Part shown: positions 10,101-17,487 of the stretch, in pieces
How the letters are laid out: each line of letters begins with the position of its first letter
Position numbering within the stretch: the first letter of the stretch is position 1
From: Ardenticatenaceae bacterium
GTDB taxonomy: Bacteria; Chloroflexota; Anaerolineae; Promineifilales; Promineifilaceae
DNA: 58,704 bases
Direction: 5' to 3'
Assembly (NCBI GenBank): GCA_030065875.1
Contig: JASJCR010000037.1
Location: forward strand, 1-58,704
Notes under the pieces: model-generated
Database searches by the model: none
Told to the model about the DNA's origin: nothing
Seen by the model: the letters and a program-made list of their open reading frames with translations, nothing else
Position numbers and translations under genes: made by a program

Positions 10101-11113
10101 CTGACGACCAAAGTGGCTTCAGCCAATCCATAAGCCGGGCAAAAGGCTTCCGGCCGGAATCCGGTTGACGCAAACCCATTTATAAACCGCGTCATGGTGT
10201 CTTCTCTAACCGGTTCAGAGCCGTCCGCGGCAGAACGCAGAGCGCTCAAATCAAGCGTTTCTTTTTCTTCTGCGGAAATTTTTCGAACGCAATAGTCAAA
10301 TGCGAAGTTCGGGGCTTGGGTGTGGGTAATGCCATAATGAGAAATAGCCTGCAACCAGCGGAAAGGGTGTTTAACAAACGTCATGGGAGCCAGCAAATAC
10401 GCTGGAAAACCTGTAAAAAGGGGCTGCATTAACCCGTCAACCAGGCCATAGTCGTGAAAATAAGGAAGCCAGGTGCTGGATTTGGAGCTGGTCGAATAAC
10501 CCCAGGCATCCTGGACACAGGCTGAATGGTGCATGAGGTTGTGATGATTAATCATGACTCCCTTTGGTGTAGAGGTTGAGCCAGATGTGTATTGCAGATA
10601 AGCCAGGTCATTTGCAGAGAACGTCGCCGGCCGCCAACCAGCAGTTAGATCCTCAACCTCCGTATCCGTTGCCAGACTTTGCATTGATTGAAATTCCGGA
10701 ATTTGATCATAGGCTTCCGGCATCTGAGCCAATATTTTGCTGTTTGTTAACACGACAGACGCTTGAGAGTCGATGACGATTGATTGTAATCTTGGAAGCG
10801 ATTGCTTTAATCTTGGATCTGGTGGTGGTGCGGGAATGGCCACAACACCGGCGTACAGGCAACCTAGAAAGGCACTTAAGAAATCTAAACCCGGATGATA
10901 AAAGAGAATGGCCCTCTCCCCCTTCAACCCCTTTTTATCCAAAAAGGCCCCAATAATTTGAGCATACCGATCAACTTCCTCGTATGTCCACGATACCGGT
11001 TCATCAATTTTGCCATCGACAAGAAAAGTGTAAGCTAATTTTGATGGCTGATGTTGAGCCCGCCACCGCAGAACCTCAATAATCGTATCAAATCGGGGAA
11101 TTTGGGTTGTCAT
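7166..11113 (-). CDS. Loading protein: fatty acyl-AMP ligase - acyl-CoA dehydrogenase - ACP fusion
   Basis: First gene of the PKS operon, 1315 residues, preceded by a GAGAGGA ribosome-binding site. Residues ~1-580 are an adenylating enzyme of the FAAL type (YTSGSTSTPKGV, YGLAEATLVV, RTGDLGF, GRLKDMIIIRGQNYYPQD); by family this activates a free fatty acid as acyl-AMP. Residues ~630-1050 are an acyl-CoA dehydrogenase (YTEPVAGSNPRG; catalytic-base motif IFEGPTE, Glu988). Residues ~1180-1265 are an ACP with YGLDSV (Ser1224). The inferred sequence of events is activation of a fatty acid, transfer to the fused ACP, alpha,beta-desaturation by the ACAD domain and hand-over to the first KS. The tail (LSDAEMAALLAAEL) resembles that of the next PKS and may be a docking helix. 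Chain length and specificity cannot be read from the sequence. Confidence 0.95.
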   Translation of the reverse strand: MTTQIPRFDTIIEVLRWRAQHQPSKLAYTFLVDGKIDEPVSWTYEEVDRYAQIIGAFLDKKGLKGERAILFYHPGLDFLSAFLGCLYAGVVAIPAPPPDPRLKQSLPRLQSIVIDSQASVVLTNSKILAQMPEAYDQIPEFQSMQSLATDTEVEDLTAGWRPATFSANDLAYLQYTSGSTSTPKGVMINHHNLMHHSACVQDAWGYSTSSKSSTWLPYFHDYGLVDGLMQPLFTGFPAYLLAPMTFVKHPFRWLQAISHYGITHTQAPNFAFDYCVRKISAEEKETLDLSALRSAADGSEPVREDTMTRFINGFASTGFRPEAFCPAYGLAEATLVVSSKKPLTVPKTLTVDAQALENKRVIPVNKEVTAERRTRDLVSCGPPVSNMHIAIANLNTHAECQSDEVGEIWVSDPSVADGYWQRPDATHETFQAYLSDTGAGPFLRTGDLGFMHEGELYITGRLKDMIIIRGQNYYPQDIEAVVEKSHAIFKPNLGAAFSVERGGEEQLVIAHEINRRQQRSTDLAEVIELVKQEIWEYFGLKIEAILLLKSGTIPRTSSGKIQRQACRAMYLAGELTIVDSWQMIPEVTTAKNRFPTLHNSLYNGSQPRLKAVEKAPQNQQSAAHEAESRQKADALIAWLRPYANSRVNSRIMDERRTLLPHVLLDFGNRGILGLQVPAEYGGLELNNRDALRVFQQLGGIDLTLATFIIVNDILGTRPIIKYGTTAVKQELLPIIASGRELASFAYTEPVAGSNPRGIAATAVPDGQGGWLINGQKSWIGAAAWAGVINVFAQQYDENNNPIGISGFVVRQGAAGLSHGPEALTTGMRALIQNSVIFNDVHVAPENLLGQAGHGMETTALDAMMYTRLVMAAVGVGGMKHALQLMHRYATRRHIATGRLLDNPVSLMRFSELTAATAAVEALVTSTAELLDRGLDVPEEAFVACKTSGPEYLWETSNALTQMLGGRGYIETNIAPQLMRDARIFRIFEGPTETLNMYLGSRVVHKFENIEQLVGEFLHAPTMVNRLREAADQIMHHCLRDNAEFADQAVASRWAHSLIGELATHALLAASAHYQNKQNPDAQMQRAAHWAEDRFEKQLKEALHGSSAAAVLQSSQTISDIISGYEAKIGDLEQTFAGEDHDLDPVLRRAGSAAPQQSSPTPAPAVKPAPKQAEPAVATADPEANLEEQQGKIRTWLDEWLARRLHFSPTALVNGKSFADYGLDSVMAVELAMDLEKWLTYPLEATIVWNFPTPDALAAHLAHELFGGNVVQDRPADPEREDEQTQLSSDELDQLSDAEMAALLAAELEANNPDAN

Positions 11114-11605
11114 GAAATCCTCTCATTTTGATTGTTAAAATCCAAAAACATCTGGGGCAAATGCCAAAAAGAAACAGCGAATAACGGGCATTTGTCGCCA
11201 GCAATCGAGAAAAATTATTTAGATTTAGGTAAAAGCTCTGGGATGCGCCACGTTTAATGTTTTTTGGGTTGAAAAGACATTAAGAATTCAGGCATCATTT
11301 TCCGTCTCATTATTGAGTCCCGGCCGCCATTCGACAATGCAGAAGAATTCATATTTTTTTTGATGGCAGATCACACGGAAGTAGGCTCAAAGTCACAAGG
11401 CTCGGTATGAATATGGTAAATAGGAACCGTGAAATCACATATCTACTGGCAGTTACCCTTTTACGATCAGGTCAAATGAACCGCAGATTTTAGATTGTTA
11501 ATAAAAAATGAGAGAGAAATAGACTTAAATGCTTCATTAAGAGGAGGGTTCATTTTAATTGAATTTACGATATTAATTAGAATAATTGGCGATCATTCAC
11601 GCCGG
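11114..11605. other. Intergenic promoter region of the PKS operon
   Basis: This 492-bp AT-rich stretch separates the start of the PKS operon from the 3' end of an atypical response regulator gene. No credible gene is seen. It contains a separated inverted repeat (11158-11194) 45-80 bp upstream of the FAAL start codon, and a 9-mer AAAGTCACA (11389-11397) that recurs upstream of the comX-like gene. The length suggests that regulation of the PKS operon is housed here. Confidence 0.6.
11158..11194. promoter_or_regulatory. Inverted repeat upstream of the PKS operon
   Basis: CAAATGCC (11158-11165) is matched by its reverse complement GGCATTTG (11187-11194) across a 21-bp spacer, just upstream of the loading-protein gene. 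Arm length and spacing fit a dimeric regulator site or the base of an RNA hairpin. No regulator can be assigned from sequence alone. Confidence 0.35.
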
Positions 11606-12310
11606 TTAAAAATTATTTTGGTCGATCGTATTGAGGGTCAACAATTCATTTTGGTCCAGGTTAACCCACGCCCACAATATGATATCTACCTGATCTCTCA
11701 CAAAAGGCAACTTTAATTTCAAAATCTGGAGATAGCTGCGCATTGTTCCTGGTGAAATAGATAGCTTCTGCGAAATCTGGTCGCTGCGCAGGCCGATAGC
11801 CAGATATTTTAAGATAGTGATCTCTTTGTCTGTTAACTCCGGCTTTATTTGGCGCATCGAGTCCAAAATAACTTTAAAAATCGGTTGGTCCAGAACAATC
11901 TCGCCATCATTTACCCGATGGATGGCATCGATAATTTCGTCTCGCGATCGGCTTTTTTGAATGATTCCTGAGATGCCGTTTACCATATATCCCCAAATCA
12001 CGTGTTTATCAGGCACGTCTATCATCGCTAAAAGCTTTGGCGTTTTATTTTTCCCATTCTTAAAAATCGACTGAGCCAGCTGAATACCAGAAATCTTTTC
12101 CAAATCGTAATCAAAGATCAACAGGTTTACCCCCTGTTGGCAAAAATCCAGCGCTTCCCTTCCATCGCAGGTTTCACCCACGACATAAAAGTTTGGTTCA
12201 GCACAAATTATCTCGCGAACAGATTTTCGAAAAACGGGATGCTTTAAGGACAGTACAATATTTGTCTTTCCATTATTTGAGTGTGGAAACCAACTTTCGT
12301 GCTTTCCCAT
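11606..12310 (-). CDS. NarL/LuxR-type regulator with degenerate receiver domain (copy 1)
   Basis: About 234 residues with a receiver-like N-terminus and a LuxR/NarL helix-turn-helix (LTDKEITILKYLAIGLRSDQI, then SISPGTMRSYLQ). The receiver keeps the phospho-acceptor position (LLIFDYDLEKISG) and the late Lys (GIIQKS). The acidic pair that binds Mg2+ is replaced (SLKHP where DDHP is expected), and the switch Thr/Ser strand reads LLAMIDVP. It is therefore likely not phosphorylated in the usual way. It ends in WAWVNLDQ, like its neighbour and like the comA-like protein. It is a tandem paralogue of the next regulator, with its own 283-bp upstream spacer, and lies between the PKS operon and the comXQPA-like operon. 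That position suggests a cluster-specific regulator. GTG at 12313 is an alternative start. Confidence 0.9.
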   Translation of the reverse strand: MGKHESWFPHSNNGKTNIVLSLKHPVFRKSVREIICAEPNFYVVGETCDGREALDFCQQGVNLLIFDYDLEKISGIQLAQSIFKNGKNKTPKLLAMIDVPDKHVIWGYMVNGISGIIQKSRSRDEIIDAIHRVNDGEIVLDQPIFKVILDSMRQIKPELTDKEITILKYLAIGLRSDQISQKLSISPGTMRSYLQILKLKLPFVRDQVDIILWAWVNLDQNELLTLNTIDQNNF

Positions 12311-12596
12311 CACAGAAAATTCCCTTCTTGATACTCGATAACTATCTGAAATGCACTGTATTATTAGTGTCTGACTCGCTTACTGATCTATTCAATTTTC
12401 AATAAAGGTATATTTATATCGCTTGAGGTCGATAATTTTGCCCAATTTTATCGTTAAGTGGTTGAGGAAATGATTTTGTTCCCTGATAGGCATTATGACA
12501 AATAATGAAGCGAGGATCATGATAAGTGAATCATGTTTTTATGATGATTTTGGCAGGGACAATATATAACTTTAATACCAATGGCTATATGCAGAC

Positions 12597-13307
12597 TTAT
12601 TCAGAATCAATCGCTTTGAAATCAAATATTTCCTTTTGATCGAGGTTTACCCAGGTCCATAGGACCATATCAACCCGATCCTTGACAAACGGCAGTTTTT
12701 GCCTCAATCCGTGAAGGTAATTCCGTAATGTTTCCTGTGAAATATCAAGCTTGCCGGCAATTGTTTCATTGCTGCTTCCAATCGCCAGATGCTTCAGGAT
12801 AACGATCTCCCTCTCCGTTAATTTTGGTTTTATTTGACGAATCGAGTTCATCATCAGCCGTCGAATTGACTGATCCAAAACCACTTCCCCCGTCATCACA
12901 CTGCGCATTGCCGCCAAAAGCTGCTGCTGCGTCCGATTCTTGGAAACGATACCGGAAACCCCATTCGTCAGGTATCCCCAAACCACATGTTTTTGCGGAA
13001 AATCAATCAAACCCAATACCTTAATCGGCCGGTTGGCCTGGATTTTTGTTAATTGTTCCGCTAACTGTATCCCGGTGATTTTTTCCAGGTCAAAATCGAG
13101 AACCAGCAGATCAACCGCGTGCTGCTCACAAATCATAAACGCTTCAGACCCGTTTCCGGTGGCTCCGATTAATTGCATATCTGGTTCAGATTCAACTGCC
13201 GCGCTTATGGTTCGCCTAAAAATTGGTTGTTTTAACGAAACGACGATGCGAATGTTATTGTCTGTTGCATCCATAGACGACCGTTTATTGAGGCGTTCTA
13301 AAGCCAC
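12597..13307 (-). CDS. NarL/LuxR-type regulator with degenerate receiver domain (copy 2)
   Basis: A 236-residue paralogue of the preceding regulator, transcribed in the same direction. The receiver acidic pair is again replaced (IVVSLKQP). The Asp of LVLDFDLEKITG and the Lys of GIVSKN remain, and the switch position is lost (VLGLIDFP). The C-terminal HTH is LTEREIVILKHLAIGSSNETI followed by DISQETLRNYLH, and the end is LWTWVNLDQ. The shared losses show they predate or were kept through the duplication, so the degenerate receiver is probably functional in a phosphorylation-independent way. The GTG start at 13307 follows an AGAGGAAAAGAG stretch; ATG 13274 is a possible later start. It is divergent from the comX-like operon across a 449-bp spacer. 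Confidence 0.9.
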   Translation of the reverse strand: MALERLNKRSSMDATDNNIRIVVSLKQPIFRRTISAAVESEPDMQLIGATGNGSEAFMICEQHAVDLLVLDFDLEKITGIQLAEQLTKIQANRPIKVLGLIDFPQKHVVWGYLTNGVSGIVSKNRTQQQLLAAMRSVMTGEVVLDQSIRRLMMNSIRQIKPKLTEREIVILKHLAIGSSNETIAGKLDISQETLRNYLHGLRQKLPFVKDRVDMVLWTWVNLDQKEIFDFKAIDSE

Positions 13308-13636
13308 AAGCTCTTTTCCTCTAATTTGTAACAGATCTCTTTTTGATTGGCGTCGTTGGGGGTTAGCCGGTAGATTAATTTTTGAGACCGGCCGAAGTGA
13401 CCTGGTTGGTTAGCCTTTCCTTATTAATTATGAATAAATATCGTGACCATTATATTTCCTTATATAAAATGAAAATGACAAATACTTTTCACAAAGATTA
13501 GTAGGAATATATTGGCCAACACCTAATTATTACTTAATGATTTGGCACCGTTGTAGTATATATGACATAAATTTCCGGCAAAAAAGATATATTCTTTAAT
13601 CACCTTCGACTTCAAATACAAAAGCTGAAAGTTCGG

Positions 13637-13696
13637 CGGTACTATGCTTAAAGTCACAGTAGTTTTATGGCAGAATCATGATGACTACGGTACTAT
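13637..13696 (+). promoter_or_regulatory. Direct repeats CGGTACTAT, candidate activator sites
   Basis: CGGTACTAT occurs at 13637-13645 and again at 13688-13696. The start-to-start distance is 51 bp, about five helical turns, so both copies face the same side of the DNA. The second copy lies inside the -35/-10 spacer of the candidate comX promoter. This geometry fits binding by a dimeric or oligomeric regulator such as the ComA-like protein, but it does not match the known Bacillus ComA box (TTGCGG-N4-CCGCAA). Confidence 0.4.
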
Positions 13697-13709
13697 TTAT
13701 TTATATAAT
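13681..13709 (+). promoter_or_regulatory. Candidate promoter of the comXQPA-like operon
   Basis: A perfect TATAAT -10 hexamer (13704-13709) follows ATGACT (13681-13686; four of six matches to TTGACA) with a 17-bp spacer. The start codon of the peptide gene is 48 bp downstream of the -10. A strong AGGAGG ribosome-binding site at 13746-13751 ends 5 bp before the ATG. Confidence 0.55.
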
Positions 13710-13756
13710 GTTAACAATCCCTTATCATTTTTTATCATTGCGACTAGGAGGATCAA

Positions 13757-13963
13757 ATGTTGGCGCAAATCATTTATAAATTGACTCAAAACGTTAAGCT
13801 GCGGGAGCAGTTCCTGGCACATCCTGAATTGGCTTTTAACCTTAATAATCTTAACATTGAAGAACAAAATGCCCTGGCCTTAGTTTTGAAAAACGAAGGT
13901 TGGCAAGAGGAACCGGGACACGAGGTCCGAGTTGGCTGGGGGCCTGGCTTCTGGGGAGCCTAA
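13757..13963 (+). CDS. comX-like: ComX-like pheromone precursor peptide
   Basis: A 68-residue peptide with a perfect AGGAGG ribosome-binding site 5 bp upstream, so it is expected to be made at high level. The N-terminal ~45 residues are helical and leader-like (KLTQNVKLREQFLAHPELAF, then NIEEQNALALVL). The tail is short and aromatic, ending VGWGPGFWGA, with Trp at 49, 61 and 66 and no Cys. It stops 3 bp before an isoprenyl-synthase-like gene. In Bacillus, ComX is a 55-73-residue precursor whose C-terminal 5-10 residues carry a Trp prenylated by ComQ. Size, helical leader, terminal Trp and neighbours all match this layout. Sequence identity to any known ComX is not claimed. The leader also recalls small NHLP-type RiPP leaders, so a different prenylated or otherwise modified peptide is the main alternative. 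Confidence 0.75.
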   Translation: MLAQIIYKLTQNVKLREQFLAHPELAFNLNNLNIEEQNALALVLKNEGWQEEPGHEVRVGWGPGFWGA

Positions 13964-13966
13964 ATT

Positions 13967-14923
13967 TTGGAAATCGTTCAAGATTTTCGAAATGATTTTT
14001 CTCAAGCGGTTGAATCGATACGTAGTCGATCGAGGTCGACTACGTTTGTTTATTTAAATCAGCTTCCCTCAATTTGCTATCGAGCAATCAACCAGAGTCC
14101 ATGCGATTTTTCTCTGCTGTTAAAATTGATCGATACGCTTTGTGATTCAATTGTTCTCTTTGATGACGTGATCGATGATGAAATTGATGCTGCTGAATGG
14201 CAAGATCGATTTCCCTATGCTCAAACGACCACCATTGCGCGGGCGTCGGCCGTCAATGTGGCTTCTGTCTTGTTGGGCTTGGCCTGCCTTGATCTGGCGA
14301 AAATAAAACCTTTTTACAGCTGTTCACAAACTGCGGCCGAAGAAATCCAGCAGCAATTTTTTCAGGCGTTTATCGAAACCTCGATCGGCCAACAAATGAG
14401 TGTAGGGTTAACCCCACATTCCCTGGCGGAAGCGTGGCAAATTGCGGAGCAAAAATCTTGCCCTTTTTATCAATTTGCGGCGTGGAGCGGTGCTCGGCTG
14501 GCCACAGATGATCATCATATCCACCAGCAGTTTCTCGATTTTGGGCGCCTGGTTGGGCTAATCATTCAGATTAGTGATGATGTCAACGACTTGTGGGTCG
14601 ACGGAGAAAAAAAAGGGGATATCGCGGCTGGGATCATCAGCCTGCCCATCGCTTATACGCTCTCCGTTTTGCAAAATGAAGCATTGGAAAATTTTAAAAC
14701 TCTGCTAAAAGAAGCTTCACACAGCACAGATAAAGAGGCGGAAGCTTATGACGTCATTATCAATTCTGGGGCGCTGCAATACCTCCGCATTGAACTTTAC
14801 AGTCTGACGCTTAAAGCTTCGGCCATACTTAATTCAATTGGCAACGAAGAAAACACGGTCGAAGGCAAAGCTTATTTATCCGAAATATCCGGTATAAAGA
14901 ACTTTGAAACACTCTCCATCTAA
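13967..14923 (+). CDS. comQ-like: ComQ-like isoprenyl-diphosphate-synthase-family protein (peptide prenyltransferase candidate)
   Basis: 318 residues. The start is TTG 13967, just after the peptide stop, with GGGGAG inside the end of the peptide gene as ribosome-binding site. No in-frame ATG lies nearby, so translation is probably coupled. It belongs to the class I isoprenoid synthase fold: a first Asp-rich motif DDVIDDE (66-72) and a second DDVND (204-208) would hold the Mg2+-diphosphate. The second motif is followed by GEKKGDI and LPIAYTLSVL, as in polyprenyl synthases. Length is close to Bacillus ComQ (~300). In ComQ these motifs serve transfer of geranyl or farnesyl to a ComX Trp; that role is inferred here from the adjacent Trp-tailed peptide and receptor kinase. 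Ordinary prenyl diphosphate synthesis is the alternative. Confidence 0.82.
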   Translation: MEIVQDFRNDFSQAVESIRSRSRSTTFVYLNQLPSICYRAINQSPCDFSLLLKLIDTLCDSIVLFDDVIDDEIDAAEWQDRFPYAQTTTIARASAVNVASVLLGLACLDLAKIKPFYSCSQTAAEEIQQQFFQAFIETSIGQQMSVGLTPHSLAEAWQIAEQKSCPFYQFAAWSGARLATDDHHIHQQFLDFGRLVGLIIQISDDVNDLWVDGEKKGDIAAGIISLPIAYTLSVLQNEALENFKTLLKEASHSTDKEAEAYDVIINSGALQYLRIELYSLTLKASAILNSIGNEENTVEGKAYLSEISGIKNFETLSI

Positions 14924-14946
14924 AATAAATTTGATCTTTTCCTGAA

Positions 14947-17466
14947 GTGACTGGGGAGAAAATAAGCAAAGGGGATATTTTGCAAGTCGCTCGCAAAAAC
15001 AAACAACGTCAAACCGATAAAGTTAAAGCCTTAAATGTCCACTCCTTCCAACAACAATTTGTGTTTGGTTTGAACCTTATATTGGCGGTCTTTGCATTAT
15101 TGGCGATTTTAATCAGTATCCACCACATTTCCACCCGCCAAGCACCCAATGAGGGGATTATAGTCACCCCCAGAAACTTTATTGAATTTGTTGATCCCCT
15201 GGGGCCGGCAAATAATCTTCTCCTTCACGGAGATCAAATCATCGCCATCAACGGCATTCCGCTTGAAAATCGCGAAGCAGCTTCAAATGAGCACTCGCGG
15301 GCGCTCCAAGCAAATGAGCCAATCACCTTTAACATTTTAAGAGGTGCTCCTGGAGAACCCACGTTGGAAAGAGAGGTGACCGTCCCCCTTTCCAACGGCT
15401 CATTTCTGCAGCTGATTATTCAATTAAGTCCAATTTTAACGGCCGCCTGTTTCTGGCTAGTCGGTTTGCCAACCATCATTTTTAAGCCCGATAACCGAGC
15501 CGGCACCCTCTTTACCGTTTTTTGCTTCTTATGGGCCGCCTTTATTAGTATTCCCTCCGTTCCCGAATCGACCGGCAGCTGGATTCTCCCCTTCCTGCCG
15601 CTCATCACCTGGCTCACCGGAGCCACAACGATGATTTTCCATTTGGAATTGTATTTTTCAAAGAAACCATCCCCCTGGTACCGGCGGCTGTTTATTTTGA
15701 TTATCACAATTTCTACAATCGGAATGGGTTTTGAGGTGGTTCACACCTTCTTCCGCTCCCCATTTATCGATCAAGTGTCGGATGTTAGCCGCTCTTCCTG
15801 GATTATTCTTTCTATCGTGGTCATGCTTATACTCCTAATAATGAGCGTAACCCAAAATCACGATCAAACCCTTAAACGTTCGGCTCGCATTATTGCCGTC
15901 GGCAGTTTTACCGCCTTTATTCCGCTCTTTTCCTTTTCTCTCATTCCGGATCTTTTATCAAATGTCCCGGCACTACCCTATCTTGTTGCCGTATTCCCCA
16001 TCATTCTGATCCCCCTTGCTTATCGGTATTCAGTGGTCAAACTCGACTCGCTCAATTTTGCCAACTACGCCACCCGCTCAACCTCTTTTTTGATTACCTC
16101 CGCAATTTTTTGTGCAGTTTACTTTATCATTGGCACTTTACTAAATTCGTTTTTCCCTCGACAATTCCCACCGGTCACCACCAGCATGATCGCTCTGGTG
16201 TGGCTGCTGGCCTTCTTTTATCGTCTGGGTTACCAGCGCGTTCGCATTTTTATAGATCAACAGCTGTTTGGCGGATGGTATGACTCGGTAACCATCATGT
16301 CGAAAGTGGCCTCCAATATCGAATCAACAGCGGCCGATACCCACATCCCCTACACTTTCTGCAAAACAATTCAGGAATCTATGCGCCTGACGTTTGTTGA
16401 TTTTTACTGGCCAAATGATATAGGAGATCTGGTCTGCATCGCCAGTGTAAACATCGGCACAAGCGATGATACACCGCAATCTCTCCCGCCCGAATTGTCT
16501 CCACAATTGCAGGCTGTTTTTAACGAAACTCCTCACGCCCTTTCACCGGAAGAGCTGCTAAAACGCATCAGCCTGCTCGCTCCCCAAAACTCAACCACCC
16601 AATCACTCCGATTTTCTCCCAATGCAAGCTTGATTCTTCCCGTGCTATACGAAGGAGACACCTATGGATGCTATGTCCTGGGCTACAAGCGCAGTCGAGA
16701 CGTATTTTCAATATCCGATTTAAAAATCCTCAATATTGTATCCAGCCAAACGAGTCTCGTTCTTCATAATATTCACCTGCTCGAAAGCCTGGAAAAAGAA
16801 ATCCACGAATCTGCAAAATATCGCCGAGAAACGGTTCGGGTGCGAGACGAAGAACGAAAGCGGATTTCCATTGATCTACACGATCATATTATTCAGGAAT
16901 TAGTAGGCCTTAAATATGAAGTTTCTACGCTCATCTCCCCCACCGCGATCAACGGAAATTCTGAAGATATCACGCTGGCCTTCCAAGAGAAACTGTCGGA
17001 AATCATTTCAATGACCCGCGACGTTTGCTATAATCTGCGTTATCCAACCCTTGATTTGGGGTTAATTCCCAGCATTCGCTCTCGAATCACTAAGTTTGAA
17101 CTTGATAGCGGGCTGGATGTTGCCCTACATTTAGAAGGGGCAACCGATATCCATATCCCCGAAAATATCGCTCTCTGCCTATATCTGGTTGCCAACGAAG
17201 CGTTGAACAATATCATCAAACACGCTCAAGCAACGGCCGTTAATGTCATCATCCAGTTTTCTCCGCAAAAAATCGTCTTGACCCTGGCCGATAATGGCCA
17301 AGGATTCAAAGTGCCCCTGCGTTTAGGTGCCTTTATGGACAATAATCATTTCGGATTGGTGGGCATTCGGGAACGTCTCGACCTGCTGCAAGGTCAACTG
17401 CTAATACATTCAGCCCCTGGAGAAGGGACATTGATCACGGCTGAAATACCCTTATATCAAGTATGA
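14947..17466 (+). CDS. comP-like: ComP-like membrane sensor histidine kinase with PDZ-like segment
   Basis: Up to 839 residues. One transmembrane helix (~35-58) is followed by an exposed PDZ-like segment (NEGIIVTPRNFIEFVDPLGP, then LLLHGDQIIAINGIPL, ~65-150). About eight or nine further membrane helices (to ~425) and a GAF-like region come next, then a HisKA_3 kinase: RKRISIDLHDHIIQE with phospho-acceptor His645, ISMTRDVCYNLR, ATPase motifs NEALNNIIKHAQ and DNGQGF. Bacillus ComP has the same unusual layout: short helix, extracytoplasmic PDZ-like segment, polytopic membrane part, HisKA_3 core. The gene lies 23 bp after comQ and 21 bp before comA. GTG 14947 lacks a clear ribosome-binding site; TTG 14980, preceded by AAAGGGG, is an equally good start (828 residues). 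Inferred role: receptor for the modified peptide. Confidence 0.88.
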   Translation: MTGEKISKGDILQVARKNKQRQTDKVKALNVHSFQQQFVFGLNLILAVFALLAILISIHHISTRQAPNEGIIVTPRNFIEFVDPLGPANNLLLHGDQIIAINGIPLENREAASNEHSRALQANEPITFNILRGAPGEPTLEREVTVPLSNGSFLQLIIQLSPILTAACFWLVGLPTIIFKPDNRAGTLFTVFCFLWAAFISIPSVPESTGSWILPFLPLITWLTGATTMIFHLELYFSKKPSPWYRRLFILIITISTIGMGFEVVHTFFRSPFIDQVSDVSRSSWIILSIVVMLILLIMSVTQNHDQTLKRSARIIAVGSFTAFIPLFSFSLIPDLLSNVPALPYLVAVFPIILIPLAYRYSVVKLDSLNFANYATRSTSFLITSAIFCAVYFIIGTLLNSFFPRQFPPVTTSMIALVWLLAFFYRLGYQRVRIFIDQQLFGGWYDSVTIMSKVASNIESTAADTHIPYTFCKTIQESMRLTFVDFYWPNDIGDLVCIASVNIGTSDDTPQSLPPELSPQLQAVFNETPHALSPEELLKRISLLAPQNSTTQSLRFSPNASLILPVLYEGDTYGCYVLGYKRSRDVFSISDLKILNIVSSQTSLVLHNIHLLESLEKEIHESAKYRRETVRVRDEERKRISIDLHDHIIQELVGLKYEVSTLISPTAINGNSEDITLAFQEKLSEIISMTRDVCYNLRYPTLDLGLIPSIRSRITKFELDSGLDVALHLEGATDIHIPENIALCLYLVANEALNNIIKHAQATAVNVIIQFSPQKIVLTLADNGQGFKVPLRLGAFMDNNHFGLVGIRERLDLLQGQLLIHSAPGEGTLITAEIPLYQV

Positions 17467-17487
17467 ATAAATGGTAGAGTAACTTAA

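Larger units (their letters stand above)
13308..13756. other. AT-rich divergent promoter region between regulator copy 2 and the comXQPA-like operon
   Basis: No gene is seen in these 449 bp. Base composition is markedly more AT-rich than the flanking PKS genes. It contains the candidate comX promoter (13681-13709), two CGGTACTAT direct repeats, the AAAGTCACA 9-mer (13650-13658) and paired TTATCATT repeats shortly before the ribosome-binding site. Confidence 0.6.

Noticed and set aside
13308..13756. Search for a classical Bacillus ComA box (TTGCGG-N4-CCGCAA)
   Set aside because: No convincing match was found in the comX or PKS upstream regions, so no ComA box is claimed.
13757..13963. Peptide read as a lasso or thiopeptide-type RiPP precursor
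   Set aside because: No cyclase, RRE-cyclodehydratase, radical SAM or leader peptidase is nearby; the only adjacent modifying-enzyme candidate is an isoprenyl-synthase-like protein.
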